From NCBI GenBank assembly GCA_002393955.1, contig DGSK01000001.1:350356-414355 (forward strand): a stretch of DNA of 64,000 nt. Reading direction: 5' to 3'. The notes under the pieces are model-generated. The model did no database searches. It was given only the letters and a program-made list of their open reading frames with translations, and was not told where the DNA came from. The position numbers were made by a program, and so were the translations under genes. Each line of letters begins with the position of its first letter. Position 1 is the stretch's first letter. This document shows positions 53,357-59,594 of the stretch, one piece after another. The stretch comes from Lachnospiraceae bacterium UBA4364. Lineage in GTDB: Bacteria; Bacillota; Clostridia; Lachnospirales; Lachnospiraceae.

Positions 53357-53850
53357 TTTTCTCCACCTCCCAGGTAATATTCCCTGATTATGCGTTTTGC
53401 GTCAGCCATGCAGGGTATCCCGAATGTCACCTTGCCAGCCGATACTCCCGCTGCCTTTTTTATGTCGTCCGGTATGGACTGCTGGTGATCAAATGACCAC
53501 TTTAGCAGCGCCGCCATCATTCCGGCCATGCTCTTTCCTTTCTTCCTTACGGCCTGAGCTATGTCGCTTTCGTCCATGACAATGGTCTGCAGGTAGTCCA
53601 CCCAGTCCTCCATAAGATCCTTAGGCTTAAGGGCTTCGCATTCCACCTTTATCTTGCCCAGGGCCGCCTGGATCTCATTGCAGAAGAGTCCGTAAAGGTT
53701 ATCGTTCATGTAGTCCTCTGCGTCTTCCGGATCCAGCCCGTTTTCTTCGGCAAGTACTTTAAGGCTCTCAATGTCCCCCTCTTCCTTCAGGCCTTCTGCT
53801 GCCCTGTTGATCTCCTCATAAGAATCAAATTCTCCAAATCTGTCGTACAT
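53353..53850 (-). CDS. PcfK-like protein (possible AcrIIA9-type fold)
   Basis: 165 residues from the ATG at 53850 (GGAGAAGGAAT site); an upstream start at 53883 is weaker. The N-terminus is helical and acidic. The last ~75 residues (DIAQAVRKKGKSMAGMMAAL ... FGIPCMADAKRIIREYYLGG) follow the PcfK pattern of a KS-type helix, small insert and C-terminal I(I/V)xxYY helix. Immediately precedes pcfJ, as in conjugative elements. The Cas9 inhibitor AcrIIA9 belongs to this superfamily, so an anti-CRISPR role is possible but unproven. Confidence 0.55.
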   Translation of the reverse strand: MYDRFGEFDSYEEINRAAEGLKEEGDIESLKVLAEENGLDPEDAEDYMNDNLYGLFCNEIQAALGKIKVECEALKPKDLMEDWVDYLQTIVMDESDIAQAVRKKGKSMAGMMAALLKWSFDHQQSIPDDIKKAAGVSAGKVTFGIPCMADAKRIIREYYLGGGEK

Positions 53851-54278
53851 ATTCCTTCTCCCTTCATCTGAGTCTCCATCCATGAGGCATACTCATGTCG
53901 TTCATTGGTTACTTTTATTTCATGCGGTCTGGCCAGTTCCGCAAGATCTCTGTATATTTCCGGCACGTCTCCGCCGTCGGACTTTTTCCAGTCCTTCCCT
54001 TCCCATGTCGGGATCCATTTATGTAAAAGCGCGTCAAGCTGCGTGTTCTCACTATAAAGTTCTATGGTGCAGGGTTTCTTCACCCTGCGGAGCGCTTCCG
54101 TAAGCAGCATGGCCTCAGTCTGAAGCCACGCTGATGAAGCCTTAAATACTATGGGCGGCGTGGGACATGTTACTTCTTCGCCGTTCTTTGATCTGCATGC
54201 GAGCAGGTACATTCCCCTTCGCTTTGATGCCTTGATCTGTCTTGTTGAATTTTTCAGATAAATCCTGATATCGCTCAT
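53787..54278 (-). CDS. RNase H-like fold protein
   Basis: 163 residues with the RNase H arrangement: DIRIYLKNSTRQIKASKRRG (strand with Asp), TEAMLLTEALRRVKKPCTIEL (helix with Glu), YSENTQLDALLHKWIPTWEG and YRDLAELARPHEIKVT. The second acidic residue of classical RNase HI is replaced by Glu/Asn, so activity is uncertain. Overlaps the PcfK-like gene by 64 nt. Confidence 0.55.
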   Translation of the reverse strand: MSDIRIYLKNSTRQIKASKRRGMYLLACRSKNGEEVTCPTPPIVFKASSAWLQTEAMLLTEALRRVKKPCTIELYSENTQLDALLHKWIPTWEGKDWKKSDGGDVPEIYRDLAELARPHEIKVTNERHEYASWMETQMKGEGICTTDLENLILMRRSTGQQKA

Positions 54279-54281
54279 ATC

Positions 54282-54377
54282 TCAGCCTTCTGCATCTACC
54301 CACTGTACGTAGCAGTATTCACCGTTCTCTGCTACCCAGTCGTAACAAGCCTGTCTGTTCGGACAATAAACGTCCAT
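54282..54377 (-). CDS. C-terminal half of 3D-like protein in -1 frame
   Basis: 31 codons after an ATG overlapping the previous stop (TGATG): MDVYCPNRQACYDWVAENGE then YCYVQWVDAEG. The frame extends upstream as HKVRTGQVMDVY and meets the preceding gene at the G6 run, so both ORFs read as one protein of about 120 residues if a -1 shift occurs at G GGG GGC. Confidence 0.5.
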   Translation of the reverse strand: MDVYCPNRQACYDWVAENGEYCYVQWVDAEG

Positions 54378-54643
54378 CACCTGCCCCGTCCGAACCTTGT
54401 GCCCCCCGTATCCTGGCACTCGAATATCCCGATATACTGCATATCCTCTGTGTAGAGGATGCAGGTTCTGCCGTAATAGGCCGGATCAAAGGCTACTATG
54501 CCATATTCTGCCTTCCTTCCGGTTGATGTATGGTCTGACGGGCCGTCGTAGACTGTTGTCCGGATCAGCTCCATCTCCGGTTCCGTATCTTCCGGTTCTG
54601 CTGCCATAACGATAAAAATCAACAGTATCCCTAATATGTTCAC
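54377..54643 (-). CDS. Secreted 3D-domain-like small protein (N-terminal part)
   Basis: 88 codons from a GTG (GGGAGG site 6 nt upstream). Signal/anchor segment NILGILLIFIVMAAEPEDTE, then YDGPSDHTSTGRKAEYGIVA, GRTCILYTEDMQYIGIFECQ and DTGG, like the 3D domain of peptidoglycan-active proteins. The zero frame ends early (RFGRGR). The expected end is in the -1 frame beyond a slippery G GGG GGC (C-run 54402-54407 on plus). Programmed shift, mutation or homopolymer error are all possible. Confidence 0.6.
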   Translation of the reverse strand: MNILGILLIFIVMAAEPEDTEPEMELIRTTVYDGPSDHTSTGRKAEYGIVAFDPAYYGRTCILYTEDMQYIGIFECQDTGGTRFGRGR

Positions 54644-54655
54644 GGTCTCCCTCCC

Positions 54656-54967
54656 TCAGATGTATATCTTCAGATATGTCTTCTGTTCCAAATCCTTGAA
54701 CTCATAGTCCGGTGTCGCTTCCGGCTCCATAGGGGCTGTATATCCATTATTCTTCCAGTCCTTATGCCTTACTTCCGTATCTGTGACAATTTTGCTGACA
54801 TAGTGGCTCATAAGCGTCTCTATCGGGTTGGCCGCATCTTTTCCGAGCGGAGCTACAATATCCGCACAGAACCCGGCATATATAGCTTCGCGGTTTCTGA
54901 TAATGCAGATGCGTTGTTCCTTCGGAAGGGCGCTTACTAATTGTCTTAATGTGGGATTGTTTGACAT
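54656..54967 (-). CDS. Phage protein of unknown function (103 aa)
   Basis: 103 residues: LRQLVSALPKEQRICIIRNR, EAIYAGFCADIVAPLG, then a mixed C-terminus ending KTYLKIYI. Reads like a small regulatory or accessory early protein. No family recognised. Confidence 0.6.
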   Translation of the reverse strand: MSNNPTLRQLVSALPKEQRICIIRNREAIYAGFCADIVAPLGKDAANPIETLMSHYVSKIVTDTEVRHKDWKNNGYTAPMEPEATPDYEFKDLEQKTYLKIYI

Positions 54968-55033
54968 AATCTCTCCTTGTAGGGCTGCGACAGCATAGCC
55001 TCATTTATTCCTCCATGGTTTCTGTGTGCAGAA

Positions 55034-55123
55034 TCATATGATCCCGCCCCATATAAAGTATCCTGCTATCATGCCAAGAAGTATTCCGAATGCCATCGCA
55101 AGGATCCTTATACGCTTATTCAT
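55034..55123 (-). CDS. Small membrane peptide (29 aa)
   Basis: MNKRIRILAMAFGILLGMIA then GYFIWGGII: a basic N-terminus and one transmembrane helix. GGAGGCAGTAA site. Overlaps the preceding gene by 8 nt. Too short for homology-based calls. Confidence 0.5.
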   Translation of the reverse strand: MNKRIRILAMAFGILLGMIAGYFIWGGII

Positions 55124-55304
55124 TTACTGCCTCCCTGTGTGACTTGATAACAAGGAGTTCCTGAAGGTCATCAGCTACACCGTCCCAGAAGTCAGCCTCT
55201 GCCCTGTACCTCTCCCTTATGTTCTCTGACTTTACCCTCCGTCTTTTGTGGCGAAGCTCTGCTGCCTTTGTTCTGAGTCTTAGCATCTTTTCCCTTGTGG
55301 TCAT
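55116..55304 (-). CDS. Small basic coiled protein (62 aa)
   Basis: 62 residues, very basic N-terminal helix (REKMLRLRTKAAELRHKRRR) followed by EADFWDGVADDLQELLVIK. May bind nucleic acid. Function unknown. Confidence 0.55.
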   Translation of the reverse strand: MTTREKMLRLRTKAAELRHKRRRVKSENIRERYRAEADFWDGVADDLQELLVIKSHREAVNE

Positions 55305-55313
55305 ATTTCCTCC

Positions 55314-55535
55314 TTATCTGTGTGGTGCGGATCTCACCACCGCTGCAATCTCTGCATCCGACATCTGTGTGTAATCAGCTACGGTCCTGAGCCGTCCTAT
55401 TGACATGGTGCCCGGATCCCGTACATTCTTCTGGAGGGTTGCGGGCTGCACACCTATACGGCGGGCAAGTTCCGAAATGTTTGTGATATGCATCCTTATC
55501 ATTGCCGTCATAATGGTTTCCCACGCTTTATTCAT
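55314..55535 (-). CDS. Small helix-turn-helix protein
   Basis: 73 residues: NISELARRIGVQPATLQKNV followed by IGRLRTVADYTQMSDAEIAA, an XRE/Cro-like helix-turn-helix. Probably a phage early regulator. Good AAAGGAGG ribosome binding site. Confidence 0.72.
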   Translation of the reverse strand: MNKAWETIMTAMIRMHITNISELARRIGVQPATLQKNVRDPGTMSIGRLRTVADYTQMSDAEIAAVVRSAPHR

Positions 55536-55600
55536 AGGCTTCCTCCTTTCCTACCTGACGTACTTGATATGTGCCTGTTCAAGCTCATCGTCGGATATAT

Positions 55601-55864
55601 CTAGATAAATCTGCGTTTGCGATTGCTTTCTGCATCTTCGCATCCATTCACATTTGCGCCTCCTATGATTTCAATTATTGTCATTTGGTGCGGTTGTTGC
55701 CGTTTCTGTCGTGGCTTCGTCTCTTTTTTTACGAACCTGTATCTGTTGCCCTTTGCATCCTCCAGCACGAACGCCTCTGTATTTTCGAGGTCTATCTTCT
55801 GCACGTGCTGGATAAGGTCTGCAAAGGTTTCGATTCTTTTTGGCTTGCCTTCTCGCCTAATCAT
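55601..55864 (-). CDS. Phage protein of unknown function (87 aa)
   Basis: 87 residues: TFADLIQHVQKIDLENTEAF, VLEDAKGNRYRFVKKETKP, MTIIEIIGGANVNG. A compact beta-type core with a basic linker. Another frame over its end and downstream (55551-55643) could encode a 30-residue peptide containing IYLDISDDELEQAHIKY; that is uncertain. Confidence 0.6.
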   Translation of the reverse strand: MIRREGKPKRIETFADLIQHVQKIDLENTEAFVLEDAKGNRYRFVKKETKPRQKRQQPHQMTIIEIIGGANVNGCEDAESNRKRRFI

Positions 55865-55874
55865 TCTTCATCCT

Positions 55875-56207
55875 TCAACCCCTCCCCATGATTGCCCAGT
55901 CGCCGTCCTTCGGACGCCACAAGTGCAATGCTTCAGCAATGTTCGCATACTCGCTTTTCTTGGGATGTATCTGCACCACATCTTCATCCTCGTTCCAGAA
56001 CAGATCCTTGATGTAGCACATCTCGTCCCATTTCGGCAGCCTTCTGGCGTATAATGCAACGCTTACATGTTCCCAGCCTTCCTCGTTGCGTCCGGCCACT
56101 ACGGAACAGTCAACACCTGACGGAAGCTTCAGTTTTCCGCTTCTGGCATCTGTCAGCGGCCATTTTTCAAGCCACATAACCCCTTTTATGTCATCCCATT
56201 CCTTCAT
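55875..56207 (-). CDS. DUF7694-like phage protein
   Basis: 110 residues: LPSGVDCSVVAGRNEEGWEH, VSVALYARRLPKWDEMCYIK, DLFWNEDEDVVQIHPKKSEY, HLWRPK. The pattern fits a common phage family (DUF7694) of unknown function. Confidence 0.72.
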   Translation of the reverse strand: MKEWDDIKGVMWLEKWPLTDARSGKLKLPSGVDCSVVAGRNEEGWEHVSVALYARRLPKWDEMCYIKDLFWNEDEDVVQIHPKKSEYANIAEALHLWRPKDGDWAIMGRG

Positions 56208-56260
56208 CCCTTCATCCCTCGCTTTCTACTCGCTGCACATAGCAGTGATTACCTTTTCAT

Positions 56261-56437
56261 CTATCTCTCCGGCCGCTTTATGATTTCCTTGTCCTTTAGA
56301 TACGCTTCTATGGCTCTGCTGATAGCTTCCTTTACGCTGATGCGTTCTGTGTAGGCGTAATCACGCAGTTTTTCCATAAGACTTTCTTCCAGCCACACAG
56401 TCGTTGCCCTGGCCGTGATATCAAGCTTCTTCGACAT
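56261..56437 (-). CDS. Ribbon-helix-helix protein (CopG/Arc type)
   Basis: 58 residues: MSKKLDITARATTVWLEESL, MEKLRDYAYTERISVKEAIS, RAIEAYLKDKEIIKRPER. A beta strand followed by two helices, the RHH fold of small dimeric repressors. GGAGGTAAGCA site. First gene after the second operator-promoter, so probably an early regulator. Confidence 0.78.
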   Translation of the reverse strand: MSKKLDITARATTVWLEESLMEKLRDYAYTERISVKEAISRAIEAYLKDKEIIKRPER

Positions 56438-56467
56438 TGCTTACCTCCTTTACCCTTGGGATTTGTT

Positions 56468-56520
56468 AATAACACTCTGTCAAGAGTGTTATTTTTCTGT
56501 TGTCCGTAGGATAACAGAAA
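56468..56520. repeat. Two adjacent inverted repeats downstream of cro
   Basis: A perfect 11-bp repeat AATAACACTCT/AGAGTGTTATT (loop GTCA, then TTTTT on the plus side) and an 8-bp repeat TTTCTGTT/AACAGAAA. They lie between the second early promoter and the RHH gene and could be a terminator/antitermination site or operator. Confidence 0.55.
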
Positions 56521-56548
56521 GGTTTAACTTGTTAAATTCAATTGTCAA
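56521..56548 (-). promoter_or_regulatory. Second early promoter with operator
   Basis: Minus strand TTGACA (56543-56548), 16-bp spacer, TAAACC (56521-56526). The near-palindrome TTTAACTTGTTAAA (56523-56536) covers the -10. It copies the layout of the cro promoter. Confidence 0.6.
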
Positions 56549-56744
56549 AAAAATAATTGCCCACTTCATTCATCTCTATTCCCAGAAGTTTTGACCACTC
56601 AATGATATCGGCCTGGGAAAAACCTGTTGTTCCATTCAATTTCTTAGATATTGAAACAATTGAGATATCAAGGTTTTTTCCAAAATTATCTATTGTTCCG
56701 AACTTTTCAACTATCCTTCCTCGTAGTTTGGGATAACGCTGCAT
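56538..56744 (-). CDS. Cro-like HTH regulator
   Basis: 68 residues from the ATG at 56744 (AAGGAGG 8 nt upstream): RYPKLRGRIVEKFGTIDNFG, KNLDISIVSISKKLNGTTGF, SQADIIEWSKLLGIEMNEVG. A compact HTH_3/DUF739-type Cro protein, divergent from the repressor. Directs the lytic side of the switch. Confidence 0.78.
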   Translation of the reverse strand: MQRYPKLRGRIVEKFGTIDNFGKNLDISIVSISKKLNGTTGFSQADIIEWSKLLGIEMNEVGNYFFDN

Positions 56745-56770
56745 TTGCATCTCCTCCTTTCTTGTTTGAG

Positions 56771-56799
56771 AGTTTAACATGTTAAATTTAACTTGTCAA
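56771..56799 (-). promoter_or_regulatory. cro/early promoter with operator
   Basis: TTGACA (56794-56799), 17-bp spacer, TAAACT (56771-56776) on the minus strand. The perfect palindrome TTTAACATGTTAAA (56773-56786) overlaps the -10, a classical repressor operator. Confidence 0.72.
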
Positions 56800-56882
56800 C
56801 ACTAAAAGTTAAATTTAGTTAAATTTTTTATTTATGTTCGTTTAATCATGTGATAAAATACAATAAAAGGGGGCTTTATACC

Positions 56883-57323
56883 ATGAATAAATCTAAGGAA
56901 TTGTCAAAATACGAACAAATTAGTAGAGAAAGAATAAGAGACCTAATAAAACTCCGTTGCAACGGCAATCAAAAAGAATTTGCGCAAAGAACTGGTCTGA
57001 ATACCGGTTCTGTTTCTCAATATGTTAACGGAAAGAATACGCCTTCAAGCCTTACAGCAAAAAAGATTGCTGCTGCCTTCGATTTATCCCCAGAATGGGT
57101 TATGGGATTCTCTAACGGAATGTCCTCTGCTGCCAATACGCCCTCCTCTTCCCCTGCTCCCGCTCCGGCCCTCTCCCCTGACAAGGAAGAGCTTCTGGCC
57201 AACTATGACAAGCTTAATGAAGAGGGAAAACAGGATGCCAGAAAGTATGTGAAATTGTTAGGGAACTCTCCTGAATACACGGAAGATGCAGAAGATACGG
57301 AAAATGGAGATATTACTGCGTAG
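56883..57323 (+). CDS. CI-like phage repressor, XRE family
   Basis: 146 residues from the ATG at 56883 (AAGGGGG site). HTH at residues ~28-70 (NQKEFAQRTGLNTGSVSQYV, NGKNTPSSLTAKKIAAAFDL), then an Ala/Pro/Ser linker and a helical C-terminus (ELLANYDKLNEEGKQDARKY). There is no LexA-like peptidase domain, so induction would not be by self-cleavage. Divergent from cro, with shared operators. Confidence 0.82.
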   Translation: MNKSKELSKYEQISRERIRDLIKLRCNGNQKEFAQRTGLNTGSVSQYVNGKNTPSSLTAKKIAAAFDLSPEWVMGFSNGMSSAANTPSSSPAPAPALSPDKEELLANYDKLNEEGKQDARKYVKLLGNSPEYTEDAEDTENGDITA

Positions 57324-57382
57324 GTAATGTGATATACGCAACTGTTAGTTATTTTTGACAACCGAGAGTTAATCAAAAAACA

Positions 57383-57412
57383 TTGACAAAAATCGAAAAC
57401 TGCATATATACT
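57383..57412 (+). promoter_or_regulatory. Promoter of the type III toxin-antitoxin locus
   Basis: TTGACA (57383-57388) and TATACT (57407-57412), spacer 18 bp (TATATA at 16 bp is an alternative). It drives the repeat RNA. Confidence 0.7.
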
Positions 57413-57418
57413 AAAGGT

Positions 57419-57515
57419 ACAAGGATACCGCTCGGTACGGTCAGAATATACCGAACTTGTATGTTTATCTCCGCGGATGACGGGATGCTACAGCGTAGAA
57501 TATCATCCACATGTA
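57419..57515 (+). ncRNA. Type III antitoxin RNA (two imperfect repeats)
   Basis: Two related units between promoter and terminator. Unit 1 pairs CGGTA (57433-57437) with TACCG (57449-57453); unit 2 pairs GGATGA (57475-57480) with TCATCC (57503-57508). Both have CGG right after the 5' strand, AGAATA right before the 3' strand, and TGTAT after it. Stem bases differ but stay paired. This matches repeat-RNA antitoxins that bind ToxN-family toxins. Confidence 0.65.
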
Positions 57516-57517
57516 TT

Positions 57518-57552
57518 GTGCCTGCAGATTATCTGTAGGCACTTTTATTTTT
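57518..57552 (+). terminator. Terminator between antitoxin RNA and toxin gene
   Basis: 11-bp stem from GTGCCTGCAGA with a 3-nt loop, then TTTTATTTTT. Leaky terminators at this position set the antitoxin:toxin ratio in type III systems. Confidence 0.85.
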
Positions 57553-57564
57553 AGGAGGCTAATT

Positions 57565-58008
57565 ATGAAACTTGTTGCTATTCATCCAGATCTTATAAAT
57601 CTCTTTTCAGTTGATCCAGAAATGCTTATCAAGGAACGCAGACCATGTGTCCTGATTGCAAGGCTGATCTATAAGGGCAAACGACATTCTTTTGCCATCC
57701 CGCTCCGTTCCAACATAAGCGGTACGGCTCCGTCAGGATCATACTTTGCTTTGCCACCGCGTTCTACAACAAAGCCAGGCAATCACCACGGTCTGCATTA
57801 TATTAAAATGTTTCCAGTATCGAAAAAATACATTCTACGCTACCGGATAGCTGGGGACAAATATACCACAATGGTGAAAAATATCATTGACACAAACGAA
57901 AAACAAATAATAACCGAGTGCCAGAACTATCTGATTGCTTATGAGACGGGTACCCATCCGTCTTTCTGCACCGATATAGACAAACTTATAGATCTGCTTG
58001 AACAATAG
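57565..58008 (+). CDS. Type III toxin-antitoxin toxin, ToxN/AbiQ-like endoribonuclease
   Basis: 147 residues from the ATG at 57565 (TAGGAGG site). RPCVLIARLIYKGKRHSFAI (26-45), PLRSN, YFALPPRSTTKPGNHHGLHY (60-79), IKMFPVSKKYILRYRI and a C-terminal helix TECQNYLIAYETGT fit the ToxN/AbiQ/TenpN family. These are RNases that cut the repeat RNA and cellular RNA and are neutralised by it. Context is diagnostic: promoter, repeat RNA, terminator, toxin. Probably gives abortive-infection defence or prophage maintenance. Confidence 0.78.
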   Translation: MKLVAIHPDLINLFSVDPEMLIKERRPCVLIARLIYKGKRHSFAIPLRSNISGTAPSGSYFALPPRSTTKPGNHHGLHYIKMFPVSKKYILRYRIAGDKYTTMVKNIIDTNEKQIITECQNYLIAYETGTHPSFCTDIDKLIDLLEQ

Positions 58009-58036
58009 AAAAACTCTACAGAACGGAGGTGATCCT

Positions 58037-59074
58037 ATGGCAAAAGCAAAGAAACTCAAATCAGGGACATGGCGAGTGCTCGTTTTCTCCCATTTTGAAC
58101 AGGTTGACGGCGTGAAAAAACGCCGGTATGAGTCCTTCACGGCTTCCACAAAGGCAGAGGCCGAGCTAAAGGCCGCACAGTTTGCGAACAACAAGGACAG
58201 GATCCGGAGCGGCAAGCTGACGGTGGGCGATGCCATTGAGCGGTACATCTCTTCCAGGAAGAACACGCTCTCCCCTTCCACGCTGAAGACCTACAAGGCA
58301 GACCAGCAGAACAACACCGACATGATAAAGAACATCCCCATAAGCGACATCTCTTCCGAAGACCTGCAGCGTTATGTGGATGACCTTGCCGGCAGGCTTT
58401 CTCCCAAGTCCGTCAGAAACGCATACGGGCTCGTTCTGGCATCCATTCATGTCTATTCCGATAAAGTGTATCGTGTGACGCTTCCTGCCCGTGCTCCGGC
58501 CGATTTCGACATTCCTACGGACAAGCAGATATCACTCCTTATGGACAATGCCACTCCACGCTTAAAGCTCTGCATCGCCCTCTCTGCCCTCGGAACACTC
58601 CGCAGGGGCGAGATATGCGGACTCAAATACAAGGATGTGCTTTACGACTTCAACGCCGTATATGTCCATTCTGATGTGGTTATGGACTCTGATCATCAAT
58701 GGATACACAAGGACATGCCGAAGAACAGCTCTTCCATACGCCGTGTCCAGCTTCCTGCTGCCGTAATGGAGCTGATCGGACACGGAGAGCCGGAAGAATA
58801 CATCTACAAGGGAACGCCCACATCCATCACGAACAAATTCTGCAAGCTCCGTGACCGTTTGGGACTGAAATGTCGTTTCCACGACCTGCGGCACTACTCT
58901 GCTTCGATAATGCATGCCATAGGCATACCGGACCAGTACATCATGGCACAGGGTGGCTGGTCAACCGACTCCACTCTCAAGGCCGTCTACCGGAACACCC
59001 TTTCGGATAAGCAGAAGACCTTCACTGACAAAAAAAATTCCTATTTCGACAAAAAGTTTTTCAAAAACGGCTGA
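58037..59074 (+). CDS. int: Site-specific tyrosine integrase
   Basis: 345 residues from the ATG at 58037 with an extended GGAGGTGATCC ribosome binding site. N-terminal arm-binding beta domain (SGTWRVLVFSHFEQVDGVKK), core-binding helical domain (61-150), catalytic domain with Arg at 189/190 in GTLRRGEICGL, HDLRHY (282-287), GGW (Trp308 in place of the last His) and nucleophile Tyr318. Adjacent to attR; it should recombine the tRNA-Pro 3' end. Confidence 0.95.
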   Translation: MAKAKKLKSGTWRVLVFSHFEQVDGVKKRRYESFTASTKAEAELKAAQFANNKDRIRSGKLTVGDAIERYISSRKNTLSPSTLKTYKADQQNNTDMIKNIPISDISSEDLQRYVDDLAGRLSPKSVRNAYGLVLASIHVYSDKVYRVTLPARAPADFDIPTDKQISLLMDNATPRLKLCIALSALGTLRRGEICGLKYKDVLYDFNAVYVHSDVVMDSDHQWIHKDMPKNSSSIRRVQLPAAVMELIGHGEPEEYIYKGTPTSITNKFCKLRDRLGLKCRFHDLRHYSASIMHAIGIPDQYIMAQGGWSTDSTLKAVYRNTLSDKQKTFTDKKNSYFDKKFFKNG

Positions 59075-59084
59075 AAACGAATCA

Positions 59085-59111
59085 GGAGCGGACAGAATCC
59101 GCTCCTTTTTT
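59085..59111 (+). terminator. Terminator after int
   Basis: GGAGCGGA/TCCGCTCC stem, loop CAGAA, six T. Confidence 0.9.
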
Positions 59112-59112
59112 A

Positions 59113-59143
59113 TGTTGCATTTCGTGTTGCATTTGTGTTGCAT
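59113..59143. repeat. Candidate integrase arm-type sites, right
   Basis: Three direct copies of TGTTGCAT (59113, 59125, 59136), spacing 12 and 11 bp, between int and attR; same octamer as near attL. Confidence 0.6.
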
Positions 59144-59259
59144 TTTGGGAAAATCTGAGTGATTTTTTTATTTTTTCGGTTGTCCTTGCTAACTGTCAGT
59201 TATGCCACAAACCCTTGATACATCTGGGGGTTTCGGTATTTCCTAGCATTTTTAATTAC

Positions 59260-59292
59260 CCACAAAAAAATCGAGGTGACAGGATTCGAACC
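59260..59292. repeat. attR core
   Basis: 33-bp copy identical to attL (26083-26115), covering the T-arm and acceptor 3' part of tRNA-Pro. Confidence 0.93.
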
Positions 59293-59344
59293 TGCGACCC
59301 CCTGGTCCCAAACCAGGTGCCCCACCAAACTGGGCCACACCTCG
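59271..59344 (-). tRNA. tRNA-Pro (anticodon TGG)
   Basis: 74 nt, 7-bp acceptor CGAGGTG/CACCTCG, anticodon loop TTTGGGA in stem CCTGG/CCAGG, T-arm with GGTTCGAATCC, discriminator A. CCA is not encoded. Its 3' part is the attachment site, and integration leaves it intact. Confidence 0.95.
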
Positions 59345-59481
59345 ATAACAAAGGAGATTATAAACAAAGCTGCGGCTTATGTCAAATATGTATGATATTC
59401 TATACATTTCCGATACATTCCGTACACATTTTGTTATTCCATATTTATTCAAGCTTTATTCAATTTGAAGGACTGATATGC

Positions 59482-59487
59482 TATAAT
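59482..59487 (+). promoter_or_regulatory. Extended -10 promoter of the REC-GGDEF-EAL gene
   Basis: TGCTATAAT (TGn-TATAAT) with no good -35, about 107 bp upstream of the start codon. Confidence 0.55.
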
Positions 59488-59516
59488 TTATGACGTGTAG
59501 AATTTTCAGGAATCTG

Positions 59517-59566
59517 TCTGCTGTCTGTTTCTGACCATGACTTCATTTTTATGGTCTTACAGCAGA
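59517..59566 (+). promoter_or_regulatory. Structured leader of the REC-GGDEF-EAL gene
   Basis: Outer stem TCTGCTGT/ACAGCAGA (59517-59524 with 59559-59566) and inner stem GACCAT/ATGGTC form one long hairpin between promoter and start codon. It does not match the c-di-GMP riboswitch consensus I know. Confidence 0.45.
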
Positions 59567-59594
59567 TTTACAATTCATCATGGGGGTGGACTTT

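Larger units (their letters stand above)
26083..59292. mobile_element. Prophage (siphovirus-type) integrated in tRNA-Pro
   Basis: Bounded by 33-bp direct repeats and flanked by host genes. It carries integrase, repressor/Cro switch, replication genes, HK97-type head genes with a large terminase, a non-contractile tail with tape measure, a diversity-generating retroelement, holin and amidase. All required late functions have open frames, so it could be inducible. Length is about 33.2 kb. Late genes run leftward from ~45.8 kb to attL; the lysogeny genes run rightward to attR. Confidence 0.95.

Noticed and set aside
59401..59594. c-di-GMP riboswitch in the EAL leader
   Set aside because: A hairpin is present, but the conserved GEMM core sequence is not recognisable.
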